A stretch of DNA of 64,000 bases from UBA2136 sp963974105 (GTDB lineage: Bacteria; Pseudomonadota; Alphaproteobacteria; UBA2136), in NCBI GenBank assembly GCA_963974105.1, contig CAXBBG010000001.1, positions 1 through 64,000 of the forward strand. The letters are read 5' to 3'. A program made the position numbers and the translations under genes. Below, piece after piece: positions 9,334 to 18,138 of the stretch. The notes beneath the pieces are model-generated. The model was not told where the DNA came from and made no database searches. It saw nothing but the letters and a program-made list of their open reading frames with translations. Position 1 is the stretch's first letter; each line of letters starts with the position of its first letter.

Positions 9334-11163
9334 TTGTGTTATATTTATATAATGTACAAAAATAAAAAAATTATAACTGCCCTTATTTTTATGTGCCTTA
9401 TTTTAGTGGGCGCACCTGCTTTTGCATCTAACTTTAACATTACAGCCAAAACATGGCCACATGCCATCATGGGCTTGTTGGGTGGTATTACGTTCTTACT
9501 TTATGGCCTCGATAAAATGACTTCAGCCTTCAAGTCACTTGCAGGTGAACGTTTAAAATACATTTTAGGCCGTCTTACAAAAAATAAAATATCCGCTCTT
9601 ATGACAGGTGCAGGTGTCACAGCTATTGTGCAATCTAGTGCGGCAACAACTGTCATGGTGGTTGGTTTTATTTCTGCCAAACTCATGACATTACCACAAT
9701 CATTAGCGGTTATTTTAGGCTCAGACATTGGCACAACGCTTACCGTGCAGCTTATTGCTTTTAAATTAAACCAATATGCCCTTATATTCATCATTATAGG
9801 CTTCATTGTAAAAAGCCTTTCCAAAAAGGAAAGCATTTGGCATTTAGGGCGCGTTATCATGGCTATCGGCGTTGTCTTTTTTGGTATTTTCCTCATTGGC
9901 GAAAGTATGGCACTCTTGCAAAACTTACCAATCGTCAAACAAACCATTTCACATATTTCATCACCTATTTTAGCAGTAATTATTGGATTTGTCCTTACAG
10001 CGCTTATGCAGTCTAGTGCGGCAGCTTTAGCCATTGTTATCGCCATCACAGACCAAGGACTACTCAGCATATCTGCAGCATTTTACCTTGTACTGGGTTG
10101 TAACATGGGTACCTGCATCACTGCTGTCATAGCCAGCCTTAAGAGCAACCAAGACGGTCAGCGTGCCGCAGCCGCTCATGCCTTTTTCAAGGTAAGTGGT
10201 GCGTTTTTATTCTTCATCGCCTTTTTCATCTTTACAGAGTGGTTTACTAAAAACCTCATTTCAATGGATGCAAGCGGGCTTTCAACCGCAGAACGCGCTG
10301 TGCCACGTCAAATTGCGCACATGCACACCATATTTAACATAAGCCTCGCACTTCTCTATCTACCATTTACCGACAAGATAGCGGAAATACTTACAAAACT
10401 GATTAAAAAGAAACGCAAAGAATGGCGTGTACAGGCTGAATATTTAGATACATTCCTTATTTCTACACCGTCTCTTGCCATTAACGCAGCCAGAAGCGAA
10501 ACGGCTGGCATGGCGAACCGTGTTATAAAACTTATGCGCACCACAACACCTGCTGTTATATCAGGTGAAATAGACGACTTAGCAAAATTAAAAAAACAAG
10601 AACGTGATATTGACGCTCTTTATAGTCAGATTATTTACTATCTTGGGCAAATAAGTACGCAAAATTTAACAGCCGACGAAAGCTTGCAGTTAATGTGGTT
10701 GATGAACAATGTCAACCGCCTTGAAAACATAAGCGACCTTTTAGGTGAAGAACTTTATGACATTGGTGTGCGCCGTCAAAAGAACGACATCAAAATCAGT
10801 ACACCAACAACAAAACAAATCGTCGCACTTTCAGACAGCTGTTTAAAAGCGCTAAAATATAGCAGTAATGCCATTTCATCATTTGAAGTTAAACTGGCAA
10901 AGAATGCTAAACCTATCGATAAAGAAGCATTCAAAAAACTTTTAGACAAAGCCATAAAGAATCAAACAAAACGCCTTATAGCCGACTCACCGGACCGCGT
11001 TAAAACATATACGCTCGAAATGGATATGATCGACAAACTCCAACGCACATTTTACCATAGCCGTAAAATGACGAAGGATACATTAAACTTACTTGAACAA
11101 CGTGATGGCTTAAAAAATAAAGAAGATATTTCAAACCTAGATGCCGCGCTAGACAAAGCATAA
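9334..11163 (+). CDS. Na+/phosphate cotransporter family protein (NptA/YjbB-like)
   Basis: A 609-residue protein. Two inverted PNaS repeats each contain the QSSAA signature ('VQSSAATT' near 100 and 'MQSSAAAL' near 230), and about eight hydrophobic segments precede residue 360. A PhoU-like helical domain fills roughly 390-590. This architecture matches Na/Pi symporters such as E. coli YjbB, which move phosphate across the inner membrane. AGGA (9323-9326) sits seven bases before a TTG at 9334, whereas the ATG at 9352 has no ribosome site, so the TTG is preferred. The N-terminus then reads as a signal-like leader ending at 'APAFAS'. The next gene follows 52 bases on. Confidence 0.88.
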   Translation: MCYIYIMYKNKKIITALIFMCLILVGAPAFASNFNITAKTWPHAIMGLLGGITFLLYGLDKMTSAFKSLAGERLKYILGRLTKNKISALMTGAGVTAIVQSSAATTVMVVGFISAKLMTLPQSLAVILGSDIGTTLTVQLIAFKLNQYALIFIIIGFIVKSLSKKESIWHLGRVIMAIGVVFFGIFLIGESMALLQNLPIVKQTISHISSPILAVIIGFVLTALMQSSAAALAIVIAITDQGLLSISAAFYLVLGCNMGTCITAVIASLKSNQDGQRAAAAHAFFKVSGAFLFFIAFFIFTEWFTKNLISMDASGLSTAERAVPRQIAHMHTIFNISLALLYLPFTDKIAEILTKLIKKKRKEWRVQAEYLDTFLISTPSLAINAARSETAGMANRVIKLMRTTTPAVISGEIDDLAKLKKQERDIDALYSQIIYYLGQISTQNLTADESLQLMWLMNNVNRLENISDLLGEELYDIGVRRQKNDIKISTPTTKQIVALSDSCLKALKYSSNAISSFEVKLAKNAKPIDKEAFKKLLDKAIKNQTKRLIADSPDRVKTYTLEMDMIDKLQRTFYHSRKMTKDTLNLLEQRDGLKNKEDISNLDAALDKA

Positions 11164-11215
11164 TTGCATCTAAGTAAAAGAATTGTTAAGATAAATAAAA
11201 ACAAGAAATGGTTGA

Positions 11216-11869
11216 ATGAAGCTTTTATTAACACTCCTATCTTTCATTGCCCTAAGCGGTGTAGCAAACGCTAAGCAAACATGCGTGGACGACGCCAGCA
11301 TTATCAAAAGCGCTGCCCTCATCCAAAAAGAGGGGCGCGGCAAAGGCAGTGGTGTTATTTATCAAAAAGACATTGTCCTCACAAACCACCATGTTATTGC
11401 CGATATTCCGCAAATATGGGTTTACTTCCCGCAAACAGATACTCAAGTTGAAGCCACAGTATTATACTCATCACCAAAACCTGATATAGCCGTATTAAAA
11501 TTAAAGCAGCCGCAAGAAGCCGCGACAGAGCTAACACTTGCCCGTAAAGCTATCAAGCGTGAAAACCTAAAACTTGTAAGCTTTCCTTTCGCAGAAAAAC
11601 ACCGCCTAGGCGCTGTGCAAGCTCGTTTTAACAACATGGCACGCTTTAAAAGCGACACACGCCTACTCTATTTCAATGCCCTCTTATCTGACTGGGCATA
11701 CGCAGGTGACAGCGGTGGTGCATTCTTCAACTGTAAAGGTGAAGTGGTGGGGTTAAACTTTGGTAATCTTGCACTTAAAGGCACACCTGAACATGTTTAC
11801 GGTATCAACATGCGCGCCATTCAAGACGCTCTCAATGCCGCCGACGTTGAAGTGAGAATGGGCTACTAA
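11216..11869 (+). CDS. secreted trypsin-like serine protease
   Basis: A 217-residue protein with a cleavable signal peptide (1-19, ending ANA). The chymotrypsin-fold triad is His59 ('TNHHVI'), Asp90 ('PDIAVL') and Ser166 in a canonical GDSGGAF. There is no PDZ domain, so it is a minimal S1 protease of DegP/Tpr type, probably periplasmic or exported. It differs in anchoring and in the Ser motif from the lipoprotein protease at 1637-2485. It could be cotranscribed with the phosphate transporter 52 bases upstream, since no terminator lies between them. A strong terminator follows. Confidence 0.82.
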   Translation: MKLLLTLLSFIALSGVANAKQTCVDDASIIKSAALIQKEGRGKGSGVIYQKDIVLTNHHVIADIPQIWVYFPQTDTQVEATVLYSSPKPDIAVLKLKQPQEAATELTLARKAIKRENLKLVSFPFAEKHRLGAVQARFNNMARFKSDTRLLYFNALLSDWAYAGDSGGAFFNCKGEVVGLNFGNLALKGTPEHVYGINMRAIQDALNAADVEVRMGY

Positions 11870-11934
11870 CACAAATAACCACCACTTTAACCTTTCAAAA
11901 CTATCCTTAAACTGCAACCCATTGATGTATCACA

Positions 11935-11970
11935 TTAAAAAGAGGCTTTGCCTGAAACGCCTCTTTTTAA
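11935..11970. terminator. strong intrinsic terminator
   Basis: A perfect 12-base stem: TTAAAAAGAGGC (11935-11946) against GCCTCTTTTTAA (11959-11970). It ends the protease gene transcript. Confidence 0.88.
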
Positions 11971-11986
11971 TACTGCTCACCTATAA

Positions 11987-12181
11987 GTCAACTCATGTTC
12001 AAACGAATTTTTTCAGGACCCTTTAGATGCGCTTCTTATCCTTTATGGCCTGCTTACCGCAAATTATAATAATCTATACATGTGGTATATGCCCGCAGGT
12101 TACATCATCGGCATATTTTTCTTATTTATATTGATCCAAAATCTACATTATCAACCGCTAAAAAGTCATCACAATTTGTGA
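11987..12181 (+). pseudogene. cryptic membrane-protein-like ORF without a good start
   Basis: A 64-codon open frame reading like a hydrophobic protein ('LDALLILYGLLTANY' and 'AGYIIGIFFLFILIQN') ends at TGA inside the stem of a terminator hairpin. No ATG, GTG or TTG occurs before ATG 12080, which would leave a 33-residue product. The amino-acid quality and the dedicated terminator suggest a decayed gene tail or a small membrane peptide. No family is recognised. Confidence 0.3.
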
Positions 12182-12192
12182 TGACTTTTTTT
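12160..12192. terminator. intrinsic terminator (near-perfect palindrome)
   Basis: AAAAAGTCATCACAA (12160-12174) pairs with TTGTGATGACTTTTT (12176-12190) and is followed by more T. It closes the cryptic ORF at 11987-12181. Confidence 0.8.
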
Positions 12193-12235
12193 ATAGAATT
12201 GTCATTTGCAAAAGTATTTATCTACCTCTGCAACG

Positions 12236-12403
12236 CAATTCCTTATTTCATACCTCTTCATTCTCTTTCGTTCCACTCTCATTCCTCATGCATTCCACCT
12301 TTATTCGCCGCCAATTCCACCTCATACACTACTAATTTCTCCTAAATCCACCACCAATTACACAGCCATTCACACACTACTTTTTCATCACTTCACACTG
12401 TAA
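12236..12403 (+). other. C/T-rich, G-poor tract
   Basis: About 170 bases with roughly eight G on the plus strand and abundant C. Such C-rich, G-poor unstructured sequence resembles Rho utilisation (rut) sites. No convincing gene is present; the open frames here lack ribosome sites and have biased Ser/His/Pro/Thr compositions, as expected of chance ORFs. Confidence 0.4.
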
Positions 12404-12408
12404 CCATA

Positions 12409-12437
12409 AAAAAAAGCTCCCATTTCCAGGAGCTTTT
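12409..12437 (-). terminator. typA terminator
   Basis: AAAAGCTCC (12412-12420) pairs with GGAGCTTTT (12429-12437). Read on the minus strand it ends in a run of T, directly after the typA stop. Confidence 0.82.
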
Positions 12438-12458
12438 AAATCTAAGTAAAACCTTAAA

Positions 12459-14288
12459 TTAGCTTTGCATAGACTGCATTGCACGCATAAGTTTTTTACG
12501 GGTGTTACTGTCTAAACCTTTCTTACGTAAACGTAAGAAGTTCGGTGTTACTTCAACCAATTCATCGTCTTGAATATAAGTCAAAGCTTCTTCAAGTGAC
12601 ATGATTTTTGGTGGCGTCGGCTTCACAGCTTCATCCTTACCAGAGGCACGCATGTTAGTCAGTTGCTTACCTTTTACTGGGTTAACTTCAAGGTCACCTG
12701 TCTTCGCATTTTCACCAATAATCATACCGTCATAAGTTTTACAACCTGGGTGGATAAACATGAAACCACGGTCTTCTAAGTTAAACAATGCAAACGGTGT
12801 TGTATCACCCGCAACCATACTTACAAGCACACCACTACGGCGGCCTGCAGGTGTTGATTTAACTGGACCATATTCTTTAAACTGACGTGTAAGAATACCT
12901 GTACCCTTTGTGTCTGTTAAGAATTCACTACGGTAACCAATCATACCACGGCTTGGTGCTTCAAAAATAAGACGTTGCTTACCACCATGATCAGCGATCA
13001 TGTTTGTACATTCCGCACGACGTAAGCCCATTTTTTCCATTACTGCACCTGCGTAATCAGCATCTACGTCGACAACAATTTCCTCATACGGCTCAAGTTT
13101 CACGCCAGCTTCTTCTTTAAAAAGAACTTCAGGACGAGAAATAGAAAGTTCAAAACCTTCACGACGCATGTTTTCAATTAGAATGGAAAGCTGTAGTTCG
13201 CCACGGCCCATTACTTTAAACGAATCAGCCGTTGCACCCTGTTCAATTGTTAAACCAACTGAAACTTCAGCTTCACGGAATAGGCGATCGCCAATTTCAC
13301 GTGATGTAAGTTTTTTACCGTCTTCACCTTTAAGTGGTGAATCATTTACAGAAAAAGTCATCCCAATTGTAGGAGGATCAACTTCTAAAGATTCTAAAGG
13401 CTCTTTCACTTCTGGGGAGCAAATTGTGTGGGATACATAAGCTTCTGACATCCCCGCAATCGCTACAATATCACCTGCAAATGCTTCATCAACAGAAACA
13501 CGCTCTAAACCACGATATTTGTAAAGTTTTGTAATTTTACCTGTTTCAATAACCTTACCTTCACGGTCAAAGTCTTTAACTTGCATGTTAACTTTTGCAA
13601 TACCCGTTTCAATACGACCTGTCACAATACGGCCAACGTAAAGGTCACGTGAAATTGTGGTAGCCAGCATTGAGAAAGGTGCCTCTCGGTCTGCAGTTGG
13701 CTCTGGTACGTGTGTCAAAACAAGGTCAAGCAATGGTAATACAGTATCACCATGCGTTTTGTAATCTACGTCTACCCAACCATCACGTCCTACTGCATAT
13801 AAAATAGGGAAATCAAGTTGTTCTTCTGTTGCGCCTAGACTGTCAAATAAATCAAAAGCTTCGTTTACAACTTCTTCAGGGCGCGAATCGCCACGGTCAA
13901 TTTTGTTAACAACCAAAATTGGTTTTAGTCCAAGTTTAAGAGCCTTACCTAAAACGAACTTAGTCTGAGGCATAGGGCCCTCGGCTGCATCAATAAGCAA
14001 CACAACACCATCAACCATACCTAAAATACGCTCAACTTCAGCACCAAAATCGGCGTGACCTGGTGTATCTACAATGTTAATAACGTGGTTTTTGTATTCA
14101 ATAGCTGTTGGCTTAGCAAGAATTGTAATGCCACGCTCTTTTTCAATGTCATCAGTGTCCATTGCGCGCTCATCAACATCTTTGTGTGAGTTGTCAAATG
14201 TGCCTGATTGTTTCAGCATAGCGTCTACCAAGGTGGTTTTACCGTGGTCGACGTGTGCAATAATCGCGATATTTCTTAAGTCGTGCAT
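12459..14288 (-). CDS. typA: ribosome-associated GTPase TypA/BipA
   Basis: A 609-residue translational GTPase of the EF-G superfamily, linked to ribosome assembly and stress or low-temperature growth. G1 'AHVDHGKT' is near residue 11, followed by G2 'GITI', G3 'DTPGH' and G4 'NKID'. After the beta-barrel domain II come the EF-G-like domains III and V and the BipA-specific C-terminal domain ('GRRSGVLVSM'). Length is typical (about 605). It is monocistronic, with a terminator just behind it. Confidence 0.97.
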   Translation of the reverse strand: MHDLRNIAIIAHVDHGKTTLVDAMLKQSGTFDNSHKDVDERAMDTDDIEKERGITILAKPTAIEYKNHVINIVDTPGHADFGAEVERILGMVDGVVLLIDAAEGPMPQTKFVLGKALKLGLKPILVVNKIDRGDSRPEEVVNEAFDLFDSLGATEEQLDFPILYAVGRDGWVDVDYKTHGDTVLPLLDLVLTHVPEPTADREAPFSMLATTISRDLYVGRIVTGRIETGIAKVNMQVKDFDREGKVIETGKITKLYKYRGLERVSVDEAFAGDIVAIAGMSEAYVSHTICSPEVKEPLESLEVDPPTIGMTFSVNDSPLKGEDGKKLTSREIGDRLFREAEVSVGLTIEQGATADSFKVMGRGELQLSILIENMRREGFELSISRPEVLFKEEAGVKLEPYEEIVVDVDADYAGAVMEKMGLRRAECTNMIADHGGKQRLIFEAPSRGMIGYRSEFLTDTKGTGILTRQFKEYGPVKSTPAGRRSGVLVSMVAGDTTPFALFNLEDRGFMFIHPGCKTYDGMIIGENAKTGDLEVNPVKGKQLTNMRASGKDEAVKPTPPKIMSLEEALTYIQDDELVEVTPNFLRLRKKGLDSNTRKKLMRAMQSMQS

Positions 14289-14385
14289 TTATTTTAAAGC
14301 CTTTAATAATTTAATGTCTTCGTGTATGTAAGGAAGTTTGTAGCCTATTTCAAGCCTTATGACCACTTATTTATGATATATACAC

Positions 14386-14417
14386 AAAAAAAAGGCAGCT
14401 TCGACTGCCTTTTTTTT
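14386..14417 (-). terminator. intrinsic terminator
   Basis: GGCAG (14394-14398) and CTGCC (14405-14409) enclose CTTCGA and are flanked by eight A and eight T. It lies downstream of the 14439-14834 gene and insulates the typA promoter region (14289-14385). Confidence 0.85.
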
Positions 14418-14438
14418 CGATAAATGTCATATATTTAG

Positions 14439-14834
14439 CTATGACGCGCTTGATGTTGGTGTTTTATCGCTATCCGTCACAATAGCTCCTTCAAGGAAGC
14501 TTTGTTGTTTTTTACTTTTAAAATCAACGCTTTCATTGAAGCCATCAACAACAGAAGTTGCATGAAAAAATTTAGCACCTTTACTTACGGACTTTACAAA
14601 AATAGCCGATAATACAAATGCTAAAGCAGTGCCTGTTGCAAATGAAATAAGGCCGTTAATAATAGGCATTTCCATTTCATTGAACCGATCCATAAATATA
14701 GGCACGCCTACAAACATCAAATACAACAGTAAGCCCACAGCGGTAAAGTCAATTTTTAAGCTTGTAATTCCTGCAACAATCCCTAAATAGATATCTATGA
14801 AATATTTTTCGATGAGACATACAGTTTTAATCAC
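14439..14834 (-). CDS. hypothetical inner-membrane protein
   Basis: A 131-residue product with two or three predicted membrane segments (about 14-25, 32-48 and 61-82) and a hydrophilic, Ser-rich tail. It is not recognised. The start is uncertain: GTG 14834 is the only start giving a full first hydrophobic segment, but its ribosome site (AGGG two bases away) is poorly spaced. With that start the gene overlaps the divergent 14797-15099 gene by 38 bases. The terminator behind it supports a real transcription unit. Confidence 0.5.
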   Translation of the reverse strand: MIKTVCLIEKYFIDIYLGIVAGITSLKIDFTAVGLLLYLMFVGVPIFMDRFNEMEMPIINGLISFATGTALAFVLSAIFVKSVSKGAKFFHATSVVDGFNESVDFKSKKQQSFLEGAIVTDSDKTPTSSAS

Positions 14835-15099
14835 AGCCCTACTATGGTGCTCTACCGCCTATAGCATGCCATTTTTAAGTCTTTTGCATAGCAAAAAAAT
14901 AAGAGAAGTAAAATTTATCATGGAAACCTATGGCCCTGCCTCTTTTAAGTGCTACTACAGCGTCACAGGTGGTGCCGACTTGACGCTGGATAACTTTCAA
15001 ACAGCTTACCAGTTGGGCTATTTAACTACATGCTTGCAAGAAAAGGCTCATGAACAGGCAGAATTTTTAAAACGCATCCCTGAAGGTATCCATAGGTAA
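14797..15099 (+). CDS. small secreted hypothetical protein
   Basis: A 100-residue protein with a signal peptide of about 23 residues ('VLITALLWCSTAYS'). The mature domain is mostly helical, with two cysteines ('FKCYY' and 'TTCLQ') that could form a disulphide in the periplasm. No family is recognised. An in-frame ATG at 14812 is an alternative start, and neither has a clear ribosome site. A strong terminator follows. Confidence 0.55.
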   Translation: MKYFSMRHTVLITALLWCSTAYSMPFLSLLHSKKIREVKFIMETYGPASFKCYYSVTGGADLTLDNFQTAYQLGYLTTCLQEKAHEQAEFLKRIPEGIHR

Positions 15100-15107
15100 G
15101 TGGCTAT

Positions 15108-15137
15108 AAAAAAACCTCCAAGAAGGAGGTTTTTTTT
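15108..15137. terminator. bidirectional intrinsic terminator
   Basis: AAAAAAACCTCC pairs with GGAGGTTTTTTT around a five-base loop. It serves the small secreted-protein gene (+) and the transglycosylase gene (-). Confidence 0.87.
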
Positions 15138-15139
15138 CG

Positions 15140-16234
15140 TTAGCGTGGGTTGTTTTTAAGCTCATCCATAATGGATAAAATACCAAAGGCAAAGTAGCTA
15201 GAACGATTCCAATTTAAAATAACATCAAAATTATTAAAAAGCAGGAACCCTTTTTTTGCAGTTTGATTACCATATGGTAAGTATAAATAAGCTTTACGGG
15301 TTAAACTTGACCCTTGCGGAACAGGCACACCTCGCTCCTTCATTTTTTGAAGCGTTAATTTAAAAGGCGCAAACTTACGAACAACAGGCTCACCATTTTT
15401 ATAAACAGTTCTTCCTTTAGAATCACGTTTATAAATAGGCTGTTTACTTAAGCCTGTGTCATAAAACAAACCTTTAATAATAGGTTTGTTAAGCACTATA
15501 TCAGCCTTCCAAGGTTTTCCTTGTTGCCAACCTAAAATACGTAAATAATTTGCAGCAGAGGCAAACGCATCTGCCTCGTTTGACCAAATATCAATTTTGC
15601 CATCCCCGTCACCATCAACAGCATAAGCAAAAAAGGTCGATGGCATAAACTGCACCTGCCCCATTGCACCTGCCCAAGATCCTTTAAAGTTTTCTTTACT
15701 TACATGCCCTTCTTGGTAGATGCGCATAGCAAACCAAAGTTCACGTTTAAAAAAAGCTTTACGCTTTTCTTTGGGGTGCCAAGCAAGAGTTGCTAAAACA
15801 TGTGGGATATTATGATCACCTTGATTTAAACCAAAGTACGATTCAATACTCCACAGTGCAACAATCGCTTCCTTATCAACGCCATATTCACGTTCAATAC
15901 GCTCTAATAAAATGCGGTGTTCTTGCATCAGCTGCTTTGCTTTAGCTAAACGTGTGGCTGACAAATAAAGCTTTTGGTTATCCTTAAACTTTTTCTCATT
16001 TGTGCGCCTAGGAAACCTTCGCGGTTCGCTGCCATCAACCGTACAAGGGCAATAGCGACCATTGATAAAAGCATTCGGCTCTGGGTTCTCACCAAATAAT
16101 TCATCAATTGTTTCTGTTGTTATGCCTTTTGCTGCAGCCTCAACTTTAAGTTCATCTATAAACTCAGAAAATGACTGCTCAGCAAAAACGCAAGGTGAAA
16201 AAATAAGTACAAGTGTTAGTATAAAGGTCTTCAT
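15140..16234 (-). CDS. lytic murein transglycosylase, MltB-like
   Basis: A 364-residue periplasmic enzyme of the MltB family (SLT_2), which cleaves the MurNAc-GlcNAc bond to form 1,6-anhydromuramic acid. The signal peptide is 1-18 (ending VFA); no lipobox is present, so it should be soluble. The catalytic Glu131 sits in 'LWSIESYFG', and family motifs 'GAMGQVQFMPST' and an EF-hand-like 'DGDGDGKIDIW' (about 207-217) are intact. A Cys pair in 'RYCPC' near residue 62 is unusual. There is no peptidoglycan-binding domain at the C-terminus. It is probably monocistronic. Confidence 0.92.
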   Translation of the reverse strand: MKTFILTLVLIFSPCVFAEQSFSEFIDELKVEAAAKGITTETIDELFGENPEPNAFINGRYCPCTVDGSEPRRFPRRTNEKKFKDNQKLYLSATRLAKAKQLMQEHRILLERIEREYGVDKEAIVALWSIESYFGLNQGDHNIPHVLATLAWHPKEKRKAFFKRELWFAMRIYQEGHVSKENFKGSWAGAMGQVQFMPSTFFAYAVDGDGDGKIDIWSNEADAFASAANYLRILGWQQGKPWKADIVLNKPIIKGLFYDTGLSKQPIYKRDSKGRTVYKNGEPVVRKFAPFKLTLQKMKERGVPVPQGSSLTRKAYLYLPYGNQTAKKGFLLFNNFDVILNWNRSSYFAFGILSIMDELKNNPR

Positions 16235-16449
16235 AATTAAGACCTCCCTTTGGAAGTGTTACGCCATAAAAAAGCGCAAAAGAGTGTGTGAAAAAAACTT
16301 AGGTAATGTGTTAATGATCATAAGTATACTATATAACACGTACCTATAGCAAGGTGCGTAAGCAATCTTTTTCCTAAAAGGCGTGTTGCGTGCCTAAAAA
16401 TATGCTACAATTTTAAATATCAAAACAATAAAAAAAGCTTTAAATTTAT

Positions 16450-16794
16450 ATGACTTTAAACAATTCAACCCTAGAGTCTTTAATAGAAATATTAGAAATA
16501 GAAGACACCAAAGAACTGGTGGCTATATATTTTGACACAGCATCTGAAATTTTGCATAACATCAACCTTGGTATTGAAGAAAATGATGCTGAAAAAATCA
16601 GATTTTGGGGACACCGTATTAAAGGGGCTTCTGGTACACTTGGACTTGACGACCTTGAAAATGCAGGGAAATTATTAGAGCTCTATGGCGGAAAGGGTGA
16701 TATTAAAAGTAGTATCCCCATCATAAATAGCTTAAACGATCTGCTAAAAAGTGCGCAAGCTGCTATTAAGAAAGACTTCCCTGAACTTTTATAA
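16450..16794 (+). CDS. histidine phosphotransfer (HPt) domain protein
   Basis: A 114-residue four-helix-bundle protein. The phospho-accepting His55 lies in 'GHRIKGASGTLGL', the classic HPt motif (HxxKGxS). It has no other domain, so it would shuttle phosphate between a hybrid kinase and a response regulator. No kinase is present nearby. It converges on, and overlaps by six bases, the NtrC-type regulator gene, an obvious but unproven partner. Confidence 0.85.
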   Translation: MTLNNSTLESLIEILEIEDTKELVAIYFDTASEILHNINLGIEENDAEKIRFWGHRIKGASGTLGLDDLENAGKLLELYGGKGDIKSSIPIINSLNDLLKSAQAAIKKDFPELL

Positions 16795-18138
16795 TTTAAG
16801 ATTAAATTTTTTAATTTTCCTATCAAGTGCGGGCCTAGAAATACCTAAAATATCACAAGCTTTCCCTTTATGTCCGTGGGTAGCTTCAAGGGCTTTTACA
16901 ACATGCATACGCTCAGCATCTTCAAGCTTCATAAGCGGCGCTGCGGCTAAATCGATACCCCCTTTATCTGACACACGTTCTATCACAATTTGATCAGCAC
17001 CAATAATATCAGTTCGATTTAGCGCACAAGCACGTGTCAACGTATTTTCGAGTTCTCTAACGTTACCTGGCCAATTATGCATTTCTAACTTAAAGTAAGC
17101 TTCGTCTGTCATGCCCTTAATGCTTTTGCCCAGCTTTTTATTGATACTGCTCAATAAAAATGGAATAAGTAGTTTAATATCTTCAAGTCGATCACGTAGA
17201 GGCGGCACAGCTATTGTTAAAATTTTCAAACGATACATAAGGTCTTCCCTAAACATGCCATCCTCTATCATCTGGCTTAAGTCCCTGTGTGTTGCTGCAA
17301 TAATATGCGCATTCGTCTTGAGCGTTTGCGACCCGCCCACTCGTTCAAAGGTGCCTTCTTGTAAAACACGTAATAACTTAGACTGAAGCTTTGGTGACAG
17401 CTCACCAATTTCATCTAAGAATAACGTGCCGTCTTGTGCCAACGAAAACTTACCATCCTTTCGCTCGACAGCGCCTGTAAAAGCACCTTTTTCATGCCCA
17501 AACATTTCACTTTCCAGCAAAGTTTCAACAATAGCACCGCAATTCACAGCCAAGAAAGGCCCTTTTTTGTTGGAATGATAATGTATCGACTTGGCAACAA
17601 GCTCTTTACCTGTACCTGTTTCACCTTGAATCAATACAATGGCGTCATTTTGTGAAGCGAGGGCAATAGTTTTAACAACTTCAATCATTTTACGGCTGCT
17701 TCCAATAATTTTTGGCTCAGGCGTTTCTTCTTTAGGTGCAAGCTCTACTGCAAAATCCTTCTTCTGAGACTTGGGCGCCAATGCTTTTTTGGTCGCTGCA
17801 TTCAACTCTTCAATATCGATAGGTTTATGAATATAATCCATCGCACCTTCTTTAATAGCTTCAATAGCCAGTTGCATATCATGCTTACCTGTAATCATAA
17901 GCACAGGTACTTCTGGAAACATGTCTTTTAAGTCTCTTATAAGATGAATGCCTAAAGTATCTGGTAGGTGCTGATCAAGTAAAATAAGTTTAGGTGTTAA
18001 CAACTGTAACTGTTCTTTTGCTGAGCGACCTGTTTGAGCCGTTTTACAAGAATATCCGCTGTCGTCAAAATGTAATTGCAACATTTCTGCTAAATGCGCG
18101 TCATCATCAATAATAAAAACGTCTATCTTGTCGCTCAT
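16789..18138 (-). CDS. sigma-54-dependent response regulator (NtrC/AtoC-like)
   Basis: A 449-residue activator. The receiver domain (1-120) has the acidic pocket DDD (11-13) and phospho-acceptor Asp55. The AAA+ domain (about 145-375) has Walker A GETGTGKE (172-179) and an intact GAFTGA loop (218-223) for contacting sigma-54. The Fis-type HTH is at the C-terminus ('ACDILGISRPALDRKIKK'). The ATG at 18138 overlaps the bolA stop as ATGA, which fixes the start; an in-frame upstream start would lie inside bolA. No cognate sensor kinase gene is adjacent. Confidence 0.94.
   Translation of the reverse strand: MSDKIDVFIIDDDAHLAEMLQLHFDDSGYSCKTAQTGRSAKEQLQLLTPKLILLDQHLPDTLGIHLIRDLKDMFPEVPVLMITGKHDMQLAIEAIKEGAMDYIHKPIDIEELNAATKKALAPKSQKKDFAVELAPKEETPEPKIIGSSRKMIEVVKTIALASQNDAIVLIQGETGTGKELVAKSIHYHSNKKGPFLAVNCGAIVETLLESEMFGHEKGAFTGAVERKDGKFSLAQDGTLFLDEIGELSPKLQSKLLRVLQEGTFERVGGSQTLKTNAHIIAATHRDLSQMIEDGMFREDLMYRLKILTIAVPPLRDRLEDIKLLIPFLLSSINKKLGKSIKGMTDEAYFKLEMHNWPGNVRELENTLTRACALNRTDIIGADQIVIERVSDKGGIDLAAAPLMKLEDAERMHVVKALEATHGHKGKACDILGISRPALDRKIKKFNLKL

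Noticed and set aside
12082..12403. Two open frames of 65-87 codons downstream of the second protease
   Set aside because: They span a terminator hairpin and the C-rich tract, have no ribosome sites and have biased Ser/His/Pro/Thr composition; best explained as chance frames.
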